From an uncultured cyanobacterium (GTDB lineage: Bacteria > Cyanobacteriota > Cyanobacteriia > PCC-6307 > Cyanobiaceae), in the NCBI GenBank assembly GCA_903917565.1, contig CAIXBB010000016.1, positions 1-64,000 on the forward strand: 64,000 bases of DNA, written 5' to 3'. The notes under the pieces were generated by a model, which was given only the letters and a program-made list of their open reading frames with translations, was not told the DNA's origin and did not search any database. The number at the start of each line of letters is the position of its first letter. Within the stretch, counting starts at the first letter, position 1. A program made the translations under genes and the position numbers. This document shows positions 43,766 through 51,256 of this stretch, one piece after another.

Positions 43766-43939
43766 ACTCCCCTTGGTTTCCAGCGGCAGCGCCTCGACTC
43801 GGAAGCTGCAGGGGGCGATACTCCTCGTCAGGGGGCCCATGGGCGCTGAGGTTGATGCACGGTGAATCAACCTTTCCACTTCAACCGAAGGTTTCCCTGA
43901 TCACTCCCGCCAGATCGCGCAGCAACTGGCCGCCCCGGC

Positions 43940-44038
43940 CTGCAGGGCGAGCGCTTGCAGATCGTGCTCGAATCCCAGAAAAGCGAAGCGCGGCGATTCT
44001 TGCTGCAGGAGTTCAGCGCCAAGGCCCGGCTGTATTGA
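43940..44038 (+). pseudogene. C-terminal remnant of a paralogue of the 178-residue membrane-anchored protein
   Basis: The frame LQGERLQIVLESQKSEARRF then LLQEFSAKARLY matches the end of the protein at 40984-41520 ([32 protein letters not shown]). No N-terminal part or start exists upstream, so only the 3' end of a former second copy survives. Confidence 0.75.
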
Positions 44039-44122
44039 GATGGCCGCTCAGCCCGACGAGCTGCTTCGATGCCGGCTTGCATGTCAACCGCAGCGGCTGT
44101 GCTTATTGGTCAACAATGAACG

Positions 44123-44305
44123 ATGAGTCAGGTGCTGCCCGTAAGTCCCTGGAGCAGAGGATTGCCGCCACCGGCATGGGTCTGCCTGTCTGCCGGATTC
44201 CTGCACAAGGAGCGAAGCCTGATCCTGGCGCTGTTGCAGGGCCGCATCCGCCTCAGGGGGAATCTCCGGTTGCTGCTGCGCTTCGCCCGCTGCTTTCCCA
44301 CCTGA
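44123..44305 (+). other. Short frame with an SCP2-like tail, possible gene fragment
   Basis: A 60-codon frame ends with LILALLQGRIRLRGNLRLLL and RFARCFPT, which resembles the G-k-l-k-l-x-G-n-l segment of SCP2/sterol-carrier domains. The first half has no recognisable pattern and codes poorly. It may be the 3' end of a lost gene; low certainty. Otherwise the 44039-44317 gap holds nothing clear. Confidence 0.3.
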
Positions 44306-44413
44306 GGGGCTCAGCTTTTGTGCTTTCGCCCCACTGGCGCCGCCACCAGCCCCTGCAGCGACCAGGGAGTTGTCGGTTTCACTGCTACGGTTTTCTTAAG
44401 GCTGGAAGAACGG

Positions 44414-45655
44414 TTGCGACAACATACTCGCCTTTGTGCCGCCACATGGCTGGCCGCTCTGGTGCTGCTGGTCTCCTCCTTCCTTCCCTATCACAACTGG
44501 GACGAAGTTCCCTATCTCTATCTTTCTGCCCATACCAGCTGCGCCCAGTCGGAGCAGATTCGCTTCTACCGGGATCTGAAGGGGATATTGCCTGGGCAGG
44601 TCTACGAAGGGGCCGTTCGGGGGGATCTCTACGCAACCCTCGTGACAACGGACCATGATTACTTCTGCAGCAATCTGCGCTTCTACACCTCCAGGCATCT
44701 GTACATCCGCGGGCTCCGGCGGTTGCGGGCGATCAGCGGTGATCCGATGCGGGCCGTGCGAAGCCTTTCCATCCTGCCGGCGGCTCTGGGCTGCGGGTTG
44801 CTGAGTTTCCAGATCTTCGGCGCCAAAGGGCTCTGGCGCCCAGGCCGGGCGCTGCTGCTGTTGCAGACGGTCTGGATCTTCTGCCTCCTGGGCCAGCTCT
44901 CCACCCCCGATGCGGCCGGAATTTTTTTCCTGGCTGTGGGCACGGCCCTGGTGACGGGTTCGCTCGCCCGCCGCCCGGTGGGGAAGGGAATGCTTCAGGC
45001 CATCGCGCTGGGATCGGCCTTCACCCTGGCCACCGCCATCCGTCCCACCACCAGCTTCACCGCCCTGGCCCTGGCGGGGGCTCTCTTCGTTTCACCCGGA
45101 TCAGGGCGGCAGCGATGGTTGGCCCTGCCGGTGGCGACGGGGGTGCTGACGGGTCTTGGCCTGGACCGCGCCATGCAGGGGTCGTTCGCCGGTCTCAGCG
45201 ATCACCTGAACCATCTGACCCTCTGGGTCTTCACCTTCACCGATCTGCTCAAGCCGCCGTTCCACGCGGCCGGCCCCCTGAGCGACGGGCTCGCCCTGCA
45301 TCGTCTGGAGGCATGGATCCACGCCGGCAGGTTCGCGAAACGAATCTGGGAGACCTACAGCGAGACACTGCCCACCGTTCTGCTGCAGATCTCGGCGGTG
45401 GCGTTCACGGCCCTGGCGGCCCTTGGGCGCTGCTCACGGCAGGGCGGCGGATGGACGTTCCAGGCGACCCTGCCCGATCTTGTTGGCCGCACCATGGCGT
45501 TGGCGATGCTGGGCTACATCCCCTTCTGGATGGTCTACCCGATGCCCGACGACCGATTCTTCGTCGCCGTGCCGGTCGTGACCACGCTCCTGATCTGCCT
45601 GGCGGACCGCCAGGCGCGGGGTGGCCTCCCGCCCGTGGGGCTGGATCATGGGTAG
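44414..45655 (+). CDS. Polytopic membrane protein, possible glycosyltransferase-like, unknown function
   Basis: About 413 residues with eight to ten hydrophobic segments. An N-terminal membrane helix (WLAALVLLVSSFLPYHNWDE) is followed by a loop with an Asp-Glu pair placed like the catalytic Asp of GT-C enzymes (PYHNWDEVPYLYL). Later come TLATAIRPTTSFTALALAG and FWMVYPMPDDRFFVAVPVVT. No firm family. A TTG start at 44414 after GGAAGAACGG is chosen; no ATG is available near the first helix. Confidence 0.6.
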   Translation: MRQHTRLCAATWLAALVLLVSSFLPYHNWDEVPYLYLSAHTSCAQSEQIRFYRDLKGILPGQVYEGAVRGDLYATLVTTDHDYFCSNLRFYTSRHLYIRGLRRLRAISGDPMRAVRSLSILPAALGCGLLSFQIFGAKGLWRPGRALLLLQTVWIFCLLGQLSTPDAAGIFFLAVGTALVTGSLARRPVGKGMLQAIALGSAFTLATAIRPTTSFTALALAGALFVSPGSGRQRWLALPVATGVLTGLGLDRAMQGSFAGLSDHLNHLTLWVFTFTDLLKPPFHAAGPLSDGLALHRLEAWIHAGRFAKRIWETYSETLPTVLLQISAVAFTALAALGRCSRQGGGWTFQATLPDLVGRTMALAMLGYIPFWMVYPMPDDRFFVAVPVVTTLLICLADRQARGGLPPVGLDHG

Positions 45656-45702
45656 CGTCCATGGCTGCGAGCCCACTTCAAGCGGTGCCCTCAAGGACAT
45701 CG

Positions 45703-46653
45703 ATGCAGACGCTCCTCTTCCACGACGGTTCAGCCATGCCGATGCTCGGCCTGGGCACCTGGAACGCCCCGCCGGGGGAGGTGGGCGCGGCGGTGACGGC
45801 GGCGCTGCAGCTCGGCTACCGCCACATCGACTGTGCCGCTATCTATGGCAATGAGGCGGAGATCGGCGAGGCGCTGATGGGGGCGATCCGCTCCGGCCTG
45901 GTGCGGCGGGAGGATCTGTGGATCACCTCCAAGCTGTGGAACAACGCCCATGCCCCCGAGGACGTGGAGCCTGCCCTGAAGCGCACCCTGGCCGATCTGC
46001 AGCTCGACCACCTTGATCTGTATCTGATCCACTGGCCCGTGGCCTTCCGGCCGGGCGTGGTGATGCCGGAGGGCGCCGACGACCTGCTGTCCCTGGAGAC
46101 CCTGCCGATCGCGGCCACCTGGGCGGCGATGGAAGCGGCCGTGGAGCGGGGCCTGTGCCGCCACATCGGCGTGAGCAACTTCGGCATGGCCACCCTCTAC
46201 AGCCTGCTGGGGCAGGCGCATATCCGGCCGGCCATGAACCAGGTGGAGCTCCACCCCTATCTGCAGCAGAACGGGCTGTTCGCCTTCTGCGAGGCCCACG
46301 GCGTGCACCTCACCGGCTATTCCCCCCTGGGCACCCCGGGCCTGCCTCCCCAGATGCACCCGGCCGGTCAGCCGGTGCTGCTGGAGGACCCCACCATCAC
46401 GGCGATCGCCACGCGGCGGGGCCTCACGCCAGCGCAGGTGGTGCTGCGCTGGGCCCTGCAGCGCGGCACGGCGGTGATCCCCAAGTCGGTGTCGCCGGCG
46501 CGCCTGGCCGAGAACCTTGCCGCCGCCGAGGGAGATCTGGCTCTCGAAGACATGGAGGCCATCGCCGGGCTCGACCGGAGCCATCGCTTCATCGACGGCT
46601 CCTTCTGGGTGAAGCCGGGAGGCCCGTACACCCTGGAGAACGTCTGGGCCTGA
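45703..46653 (+). CDS. Aldo/keto reductase
   Basis: A 316-residue NADPH-dependent oxidoreductase. The catalytic tetrad is present: Asp and Tyr in [15 protein letters not shown], Lys in WITSKLWNN and His in LYLIHWPVAF. Cofactor-site motifs are SNFGMATLYSLL and VIPKSVSPARLAENL. It has the full (beta/alpha)8 length. ATG 45703 follows AAGGA; an in-frame ATG at 45661 would add 14 residues. A broken copy of its first third lies at 41543. Substrate unknown. Confidence 0.92.
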   Translation: MQTLLFHDGSAMPMLGLGTWNAPPGEVGAAVTAALQLGYRHIDCAAIYGNEAEIGEALMGAIRSGLVRREDLWITSKLWNNAHAPEDVEPALKRTLADLQLDHLDLYLIHWPVAFRPGVVMPEGADDLLSLETLPIAATWAAMEAAVERGLCRHIGVSNFGMATLYSLLGQAHIRPAMNQVELHPYLQQNGLFAFCEAHGVHLTGYSPLGTPGLPPQMHPAGQPVLLEDPTITAIATRRGLTPAQVVLRWALQRGTAVIPKSVSPARLAENLAAAEGDLALEDMEAIAGLDRSHRFIDGSFWVKPGGPYTLENVWA

Positions 46654-47316
46654 TCACCCAGTCGGCAGCCGCCGGCGCAGGTAGGCGATGGCCAGCTCGC
46701 CGCATTCGGCCACCAGCTGGTCGCGGCGGCCCTGCTCCTGGGTGGCCGCGAGCCAGAGCAGGTGGCCGACGGTCTTGACCAGCACGTAGGCGAGCAGGTG
46801 GGCGTCCTCCTGGCGGAGGTCGGTGCCCTCGCAGGCGGCCCGCTCCACCAGGAGGCCGGCCCAGTCGGCGATCAGCCGGGCGTCGGCCTCCTCCTCGATG
46901 GCCAGCAGCTCGGGGGTGGCGCTCTGCACATCCAGGAAGATGGCCGGGTAGCCGGGGTGGTCGCGGAAGAAGCGATCGGTGAGGGCCACGGCGGCGGTGA
47001 TCGAGTCCTCCAGCGACAGGGACTGGCCGTCCCCCTCATCGAAGAAGGCCCGGAGCACTTCGTGCAGCTGCTCGGCGTAGCCCTCGGCGAGGCTGCGCAG
47101 GATGGCGCCCTTGTCGGGGAAGAACTGGTAGAGGGAGCCGATCGGTACCCCGGCTTTGGCGGCGATGGCGTTGGTGGTGGTGCTGCCGACGCCGCCGGTC
47201 ACGAACAGCTCCTCGGCCGCCGCCAGGATCCGCCGCACCCGCTCCTGGCTGCGGGCCTGGCGGGGCTGGCGGCGCAGGGGCGAGGGCTCGCTGGCGGGTG
47301 CGGTGGCGTCGGCCAT
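46654..47316 (-). CDS. TetR-family transcriptional regulator
   Basis: A 220-residue repressor-type protein. The N-terminal HTH is RRILAAAEELFVTGGVGSTT then TNAIAAKAGVPIGSLYQFFP, and the helical ligand-binding domain follows. Its stop abuts the convergent reductase stop. It is divergent from the Coq4-like gene over about 117 bases, so it may control that gene and the MFS exporter behind it. Confidence 0.9.
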   Translation of the reverse strand: MADATAPASEPSPLRRQPRQARSQERVRRILAAAEELFVTGGVGSTTTNAIAAKAGVPIGSLYQFFPDKGAILRSLAEGYAEQLHEVLRAFFDEGDGQSLSLEDSITAAVALTDRFFRDHPGYPAIFLDVQSATPELLAIEEEADARLIADWAGLLVERAACEGTDLRQEDAHLLAYVLVKTVGHLLWLAATQEQGRRDQLVAECGELAIAYLRRRLPTG

Positions 47317-47433
47317 GGGCGCAGCAGCACATCCTAAAAACCTGAGCGATCCTCGCATCCCATTGGCAAAGCCGAGGGATGCTCATAATTTCTTGGACGT
47401 GAGGACTGCTCACGTTCCTTCGCGTTCATCCCG

Positions 47434-48153
47434 ATGACCACTGCTGTTTTCCACCCCAATCCCGCCCCCACCGCGGCGTCGTTCGAGGCCCCGGAGCTGC
47501 CGCCCCAGCTGTTCCGCGTCCTCGGCACCTTCGTGGCCATGAGCGGCGGCGACACCGACCTCGAGCTGGTGGGGGCCCTGGCCGACGCCCTGCTGGAGAC
47601 GCCCTCCTATGCCCTGATGGCAGAGCAGCTGCGCCGCGATCCCGCCTGCGCCGCGCTGATCGAGGCGCGCTGGATCCCCCCGGCCCACGACCTGAAGCAG
47701 CTGGCCTCCCTGCCCGAGGGCAGCCTCGGCCAGGCCTACGCGGCCTCGCTGGCCCGGCTGGGCTACGACCCCAACCTGCACGCCGGCATGGCGCCCAACA
47801 CCGACGCGGCCTATGTGGAGCTGCGGCTCAGCCAGACCCACGACCTCTGGCACGTGGTCACCGGCTTCGACACCACGGTGACGGGCGAGATCGGCCTGCA
47901 GGCCTTCCACCTCACCCAGTTCCCCTACCCCCTGGGGGCCGTGCTCACGGCCCAGGCCCTGGTGTCGGCCACCCTCGGGGCCCCCGAGCTGCTGCCGGAG
48001 CTGGTGGAGACGATCCGCACCGGGCTGCAGATGGGCCTGGAGGCGAAGCCCCTGTTCGCCCAGCGCTGGGAGGAGGGCTGGGAGCGGCCGCTGGTGGAGT
48101 GGCGCCAGGAGCTCCAGCTGCGTCCGTTTGCTGAGCGGGTGGGGCGGCTGTGA
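47434..48153 (+). CDS. Coq4-family protein
   Basis: A 239-residue protein. The metal-binding HDxxH motif lies in QTHDLWHVVTGF (about residues 132-143), with helical surroundings (ALLETPSYALMAEQLRRDP). Eukaryotic Coq4 acts in ubiquinone synthesis; cyanobacteria make plastoquinone and the role of their homologues is unknown. The stop overlaps the MFS gene (GTGA), so the two are co-translated. Confidence 0.85.
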   Translation: MTTAVFHPNPAPTAASFEAPELPPQLFRVLGTFVAMSGGDTDLELVGALADALLETPSYALMAEQLRRDPACAALIEARWIPPAHDLKQLASLPEGSLGQAYAASLARLGYDPNLHAGMAPNTDAAYVELRLSQTHDLWHVVTGFDTTVTGEIGLQAFHLTQFPYPLGAVLTAQALVSATLGAPELLPELVETIRTGLQMGLEAKPLFAQRWEEGWERPLVEWRQELQLRPFAERVGRL

Positions 48154-49355
48154 GCGGCAAGGCCGTGGGCGGATCCCTGCTGCGGCGGCCGGGCTTCCGC
48201 TGGCTCTGGCTGGGCCAGACCCTGCTGTTCGCCGGCGTCCAGTTCTGGTTCGTCGCCGTCACCTGGCTGATGCTGCAGCGCACGGGCTCGGGCACCTCCC
48301 TGGCTCTGGTGCTGATGGCAGCGGCCCTGCCCCGGGGGCTGCTGCTGCTGCTGGGCGGCGTGCTCAGCGACCGCCATCCGCCCCGGACGATGGCGGTGCG
48401 GGCCGGCTGGATCCTGGCGATCGCCACCGGGGTGCTCACCCTGCTGGCCAGCCGCGACGCTCTCGACCTGGGCCCGGTGCTGGTGCTGGCGGCCGTGTTC
48501 GGGGCGGCGGAGGCCTGCCTCTACCCCGCCGCCCTGGCCCTGCTGCCCCGCCTGCTGGAGGACCGCCATCTCGGTAGGGCCCACTCCTGGCTCCAGGGCA
48601 GCGAGCAGATCAGCAACGTGGCCGGCCCCGCCCTGGCGGGGTTGTCCCTGGCCGTGGCCGGGGCGACGGCGGCCCTGGCCTTCGACACCGTTCTGCTGCT
48701 GCTCGCCGTGGGCTGCTTCCTGCAGGTGCGGCCCCGCTTGGCCGCGACGGACACGGCCCCGTCGGGGGGCCTGGGGCAGGGCCTGCGGGAGGGGATCGCC
48801 TTCGCCTGGGGCCACGGGGCGATCCGCACGGGCCTGACGCTGATCGCCATGATCAACCTGGCCGTGCTGGGTCCGGTGGTGATCGGCGTGGTGGAGCTGG
48901 TGACGCTGCGCTTCGGCGGTGGCGCCGCCAGCTACGGCTGGCTCCAGGCCGCCTACGGCGTGGGCGCCCTGGTGGGGGTCTGGTGGGCCGGCCGCTTCGG
49001 CGCCATCGCCCACCCGGGGGGCGCACTGGGCTGGCTGTCGGCCGGGCTGGGGGCGGGCCTGCTGGGGCTGGCGGTGGCCGGCCAGTGGTGGACGGCAGCC
49101 GCCCTGCTGGCGGCGATGGGCATCAGCGGCGGCCTGGTGGGGGTGCTGGCCACGGCCTGGTTGCAGCGGGAGACCCCGGCACCCCTGCAGGGCCGGGTGA
49201 TGGCGCTGGCCATGCTGGCGGGCGTCGCCTTCGATCCCCTGTCCCAGGCCCTCTCGGGGGTGCTGATCGACATCTCCCTGCCGGGGCTGTTCGTGATCGC
49301 TGGTGGGAGCCTGCTGCTCACCGTGCCGTTTGCTCTGCGCAGTGCGCGGGGGTGA
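48150..49355 (+). CDS. MFS transporter, EntS-like
   Basis: A 401-residue major-facilitator exporter with about twelve helices. The loop 2-3 motif is GGVLSDRHPPRTMAVRAGWI. LLPRLLEDRHLGRAHSWLQG and SEQISNVAGPALAGLSLAVA are typical of the TMS5/EntS group, which exports siderophores or drugs. GTG start overlapping the Coq4 gene. It is the last gene before the AT-richer island. Confidence 0.9.
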   Translation: MSGKAVGGSLLRRPGFRWLWLGQTLLFAGVQFWFVAVTWLMLQRTGSGTSLALVLMAAALPRGLLLLLGGVLSDRHPPRTMAVRAGWILAIATGVLTLLASRDALDLGPVLVLAAVFGAAEACLYPAALALLPRLLEDRHLGRAHSWLQGSEQISNVAGPALAGLSLAVAGATAALAFDTVLLLLAVGCFLQVRPRLAATDTAPSGGLGQGLREGIAFAWGHGAIRTGLTLIAMINLAVLGPVVIGVVELVTLRFGGGAASYGWLQAAYGVGALVGVWWAGRFGAIAHPGGALGWLSAGLGAGLLGLAVAGQWWTAAALLAAMGISGGLVGVLATAWLQRETPAPLQGRVMALAMLAGVAFDPLSQALSGVLIDISLPGLFVIAGGSLLLTVPFALRSARG

Positions 49356-49430
49356 GGGGGCCGGGATCTCTTTGCGGGGCTTGAACTGCTCACAGTGGGC
49401 AGGTTGGCAAGGCTTGGGTATCGCTGGCTA

Positions 49431-49566
49431 CAGGTGGTTATCGGATCCTTGAACCACTGCTAGAAGCCGGAAGTTGTTCGTGTAAGACTGTGCAGCATCG
49501 GGATATAGGGCAATCCTCCGTGGCGCGCGTCAGGTGGTTATCGGAAGGGGAGGAGTGGTTCTCGGA
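49431..49566. repeat. Direct repeats CAGGTGGTTATCGGA before the cassette array
   Basis: CAGGTGGTTATCGGA occurs at 49431-49445 and, exactly 100 bases later, at 49531-49545. A degenerate third copy (AGTGGTTCTCGGA) ends at 49566. They lie between the MFS gene and the first cassette boundary at 49582. They may be part of an attI-like or secondary integration site, but no integrase is near. The rest of 49356-49614 contains no gene. Confidence 0.5.
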
Positions 49567-49581
49567 ACCGTCCAATTACTT

Positions 49582-49588
49582 GTTAGGC
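49582..49588 (+). other. Integron-type core site GTTAGGC, left end of cassette 1
   Basis: A GTTRRRY core site. The six bases TTAGGC to the right of the crossover point are the exact complement of the inverse core GCCTAA at 50363, as required for the two ends of one gene cassette. Confidence 0.7.
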
Positions 49589-49614
49589 ATGCCTGAATCC
49601 CGACAAGCAAAACT

Positions 49615-50319
49615 ATGAAACTGAACGACGCCGCCTCCTTTGGATCAAGTCTCCTGAATCAATTCCTTTCTGAAGGATGGGGGACTCTCTCGAAGCGCGA
49701 CTTAGAACTCCTTACGTTTATTCTGCTTGAGAAGGACGGATGTCTAGATAGAGCCGCAAGTAACTACACGATTGGCAAACAGCTAAGAATTACCCAGCAG
49801 AAGGTGATGGCACTTCGTCGTGATGCCTATGCAAGATGGCGACCACTTATTCAAGAAGATGCCAACGCTGTGTTGATAAGGGTTTTTGGGCAGGCATTGT
49901 CGCAAGAACATCTAGCGAGGCTGGCTCAATACGCAACAGAAAGGAGGATGAGCGAAGGATTCATCCCACTGATTCTTGAACATCCTGACGATCGCATGGA
50001 GATAGAGAACGCCATAAAGGAGGCAGGCGGAATCCCGGTATATGAGCGCAATCGTGAAGTACTACTCATACATTACAAGATCTTGATCGGCATCGCAAGT
50101 GAGCTCGGCATAGTTATCGACAAGAGAAAGGCTCAGCTGGCAATCAAAAGAATAGTTGGCGATGCCGAGACGCTCAAGGGTTTTCTGACAAAACCACTCA
50201 ATCAAATTACCCGTGAGGACATTCGTGATGCTTTGAATGAAGCAGGAGCATTGGTAATCGAGGAGGGCTTGACGAAGCTTCCTGAGTTGCTCAAGCTGGT
50301 TGTGCCAGCGCTTCCCTGA
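49615..50319 (+). CDS. Cassette-borne protein of unknown function, 234 residues
   Basis: Clearly AT-richer than the core genes. Residues 20-75 look like a helix-turn-helix (LSKRDLELLTFILLEKDG, YTIGKQLRITQQKVMALRRD). The rest is helical (MEIENAIKEAGGIPVYERNR, ISEL-like turns and EGLTKLPELLKLVVPALP at the end). No catalytic motif or membrane segment is visible and I do not recognise the family. It starts 32 bases into cassette 1, the usual layout for an integron cassette gene. Confidence 0.75.
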   Translation: MKLNDAASFGSSLLNQFLSEGWGTLSKRDLELLTFILLEKDGCLDRAASNYTIGKQLRITQQKVMALRRDAYARWRPLIQEDANAVLIRVFGQALSQEHLARLAQYATERRMSEGFIPLILEHPDDRMEIENAIKEAGGIPVYERNREVLLIHYKILIGIASELGIVIDKRKAQLAIKRIVGDAETLKGFLTKPLNQITREDIRDALNEAGALVIEEGLTKLPELLKLVVPALP

Positions 50320-50362
50320 TCCCAAGACTTAAATCTCTCACTGTTTGTTGCTCCTTGAGGAT

Positions 50363-50452
50363 GCCTAACATCACGATTCACCTGAGCCGCCACCTTAAAT
50401 TCTTCATTCGCAAGCCCCACATCAAGCGGCCAGGTGATCGCGAGCGTTCGGC
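50363..50452 (+). other. attC recombination site of cassette 1
   Basis: The inverse core GCCTAAC (50363-50369) and core GTTCGGC (50446-50452) bound a 90-base imperfect palindrome. The left arm TCACGATTCACCTGAGCCGC pairs with the right arm, whose complement reads TCGCGATCACCTGGCCGC, leaving single extrahelical bases as in true attC sites. Position right after a gene and complementarity to 49582 support the call. Confidence 0.8.
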
Positions 50453-50466
50453 TTAATGAGGGTCAG

Positions 50467-51168
50467 ATGGCTATCAGACTTGAAAAAGTGATTGAGCCTG
50501 GCAGTCTCCGTGCAATCGGATCGCTGAGGCGCGGAGTTGAGCCCCAAAAGCTGCCGATCGGTTGTCGAAGTATCGAAGATATTCTTGAGCAATGCTCTGG
50601 ATCAGCATTTACCTTGGGTAGGTTTCGAGCTTCGAATGCTTTCGTGTGGGTCATGAAGGAGTGTCCTTATCATTTTGTGCGGCCGGATTACACCGGGTAT
50701 AGACGTCTCGCGCACCTTCGCTTTCCACTCATTCCAGCAGACCACGATGTTGATCACGTTCTCGCTCGAGCAATCGCGAAGAAACTTGAGCTGCGTTATG
50801 TCCTAGTATCAATCGTGCCGAGCAGTATAAATCGCTCTCACGGCTGGGTCGAGAAGATAGGTCGTTCTTTGGTGGCTGAACCCCGAGCAGTATGCTTCTC
50901 CGATGAGAGGATCTTTCACAAGGTCTTACGTAGGATGTCCATTGTACGTCAGACGAGGAAGGAGCTTCTGCGGGGGTATGATCCCGCGTACTCATTGCAA
51001 CTCGGATTGACCCTGAAACAGAGCGGTCTCTGGAATCTTTCGATGGGCTTTGATCAGGAGCCGTCGTCGATGTTCTTGGCAATGCTAAATCCCTATACCC
51101 GTGCAACTGACGCCGAACAATTCGCTGTACCCGAAGACCCTGCCTCTGCGGCGTTGCCGCTTTCGTAG
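50467..51168 (+). CDS. Cassette-borne protein of unknown function, 233 residues
   Basis: Starts with ATG after GAGGG, 21 bases into cassette 2; a GTG 11 codons upstream lies inside attC1. Notable segments are HFVRPDYTGYRRLAHLRFPL, IPADHDVDHVLARAIAKKLE and SSINRSHGWVEKIGRSLVAE. The DHDVDH and RSHGWVE clusters could be metal or nucleic-acid sites, but I do not recognise a family. The stop codon falls inside attC2, which is common for cassette genes. Confidence 0.75.
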   Translation: MAIRLEKVIEPGSLRAIGSLRRGVEPQKLPIGCRSIEDILEQCSGSAFTLGRFRASNAFVWVMKECPYHFVRPDYTGYRRLAHLRFPLIPADHDVDHVLARAIAKKLELRYVLVSIVPSSINRSHGWVEKIGRSLVAEPRAVCFSDERIFHKVLRRMSIVRQTRKELLRGYDPAYSLQLGLTLKQSGLWNLSMGFDQEPSSMFLAMLNPYTRATDAEQFAVPEDPASAALPLS

Positions 51169-51183
51169 GGTTGAGCGTTATGT
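51112..51183 (+). other. attC recombination site of cassette 2
   Basis: The inverse core GCCGAAC (51112-51118) is the exact complement of GTTCGGC, the core at the left end of cassette 2 (50446). The right core is GTTATGT (51177-51183), preceded by TTGAGC. Arms CGCTGTACCC and GGGTTGAGCG pair imperfectly around a GCGGC-GTT-GCCGC hairpin. The 72-base length is in the normal attC range. Confidence 0.7.
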
Positions 51184-51256
51184 GCTGTTCGGCTACTGGT
51201 TCGTGCGGAAAGATGGGAAAATGAACGTTTCACCCGAGCCATTGGGGCACTAAGGC

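Noticed and set aside
51154-51170. GCGGC-GTT-GCCGC hairpin read as a transcription terminator
   Set aside because: It has only three T residues after it and lies exactly inside the attC arms of cassette 2, which explains it better.
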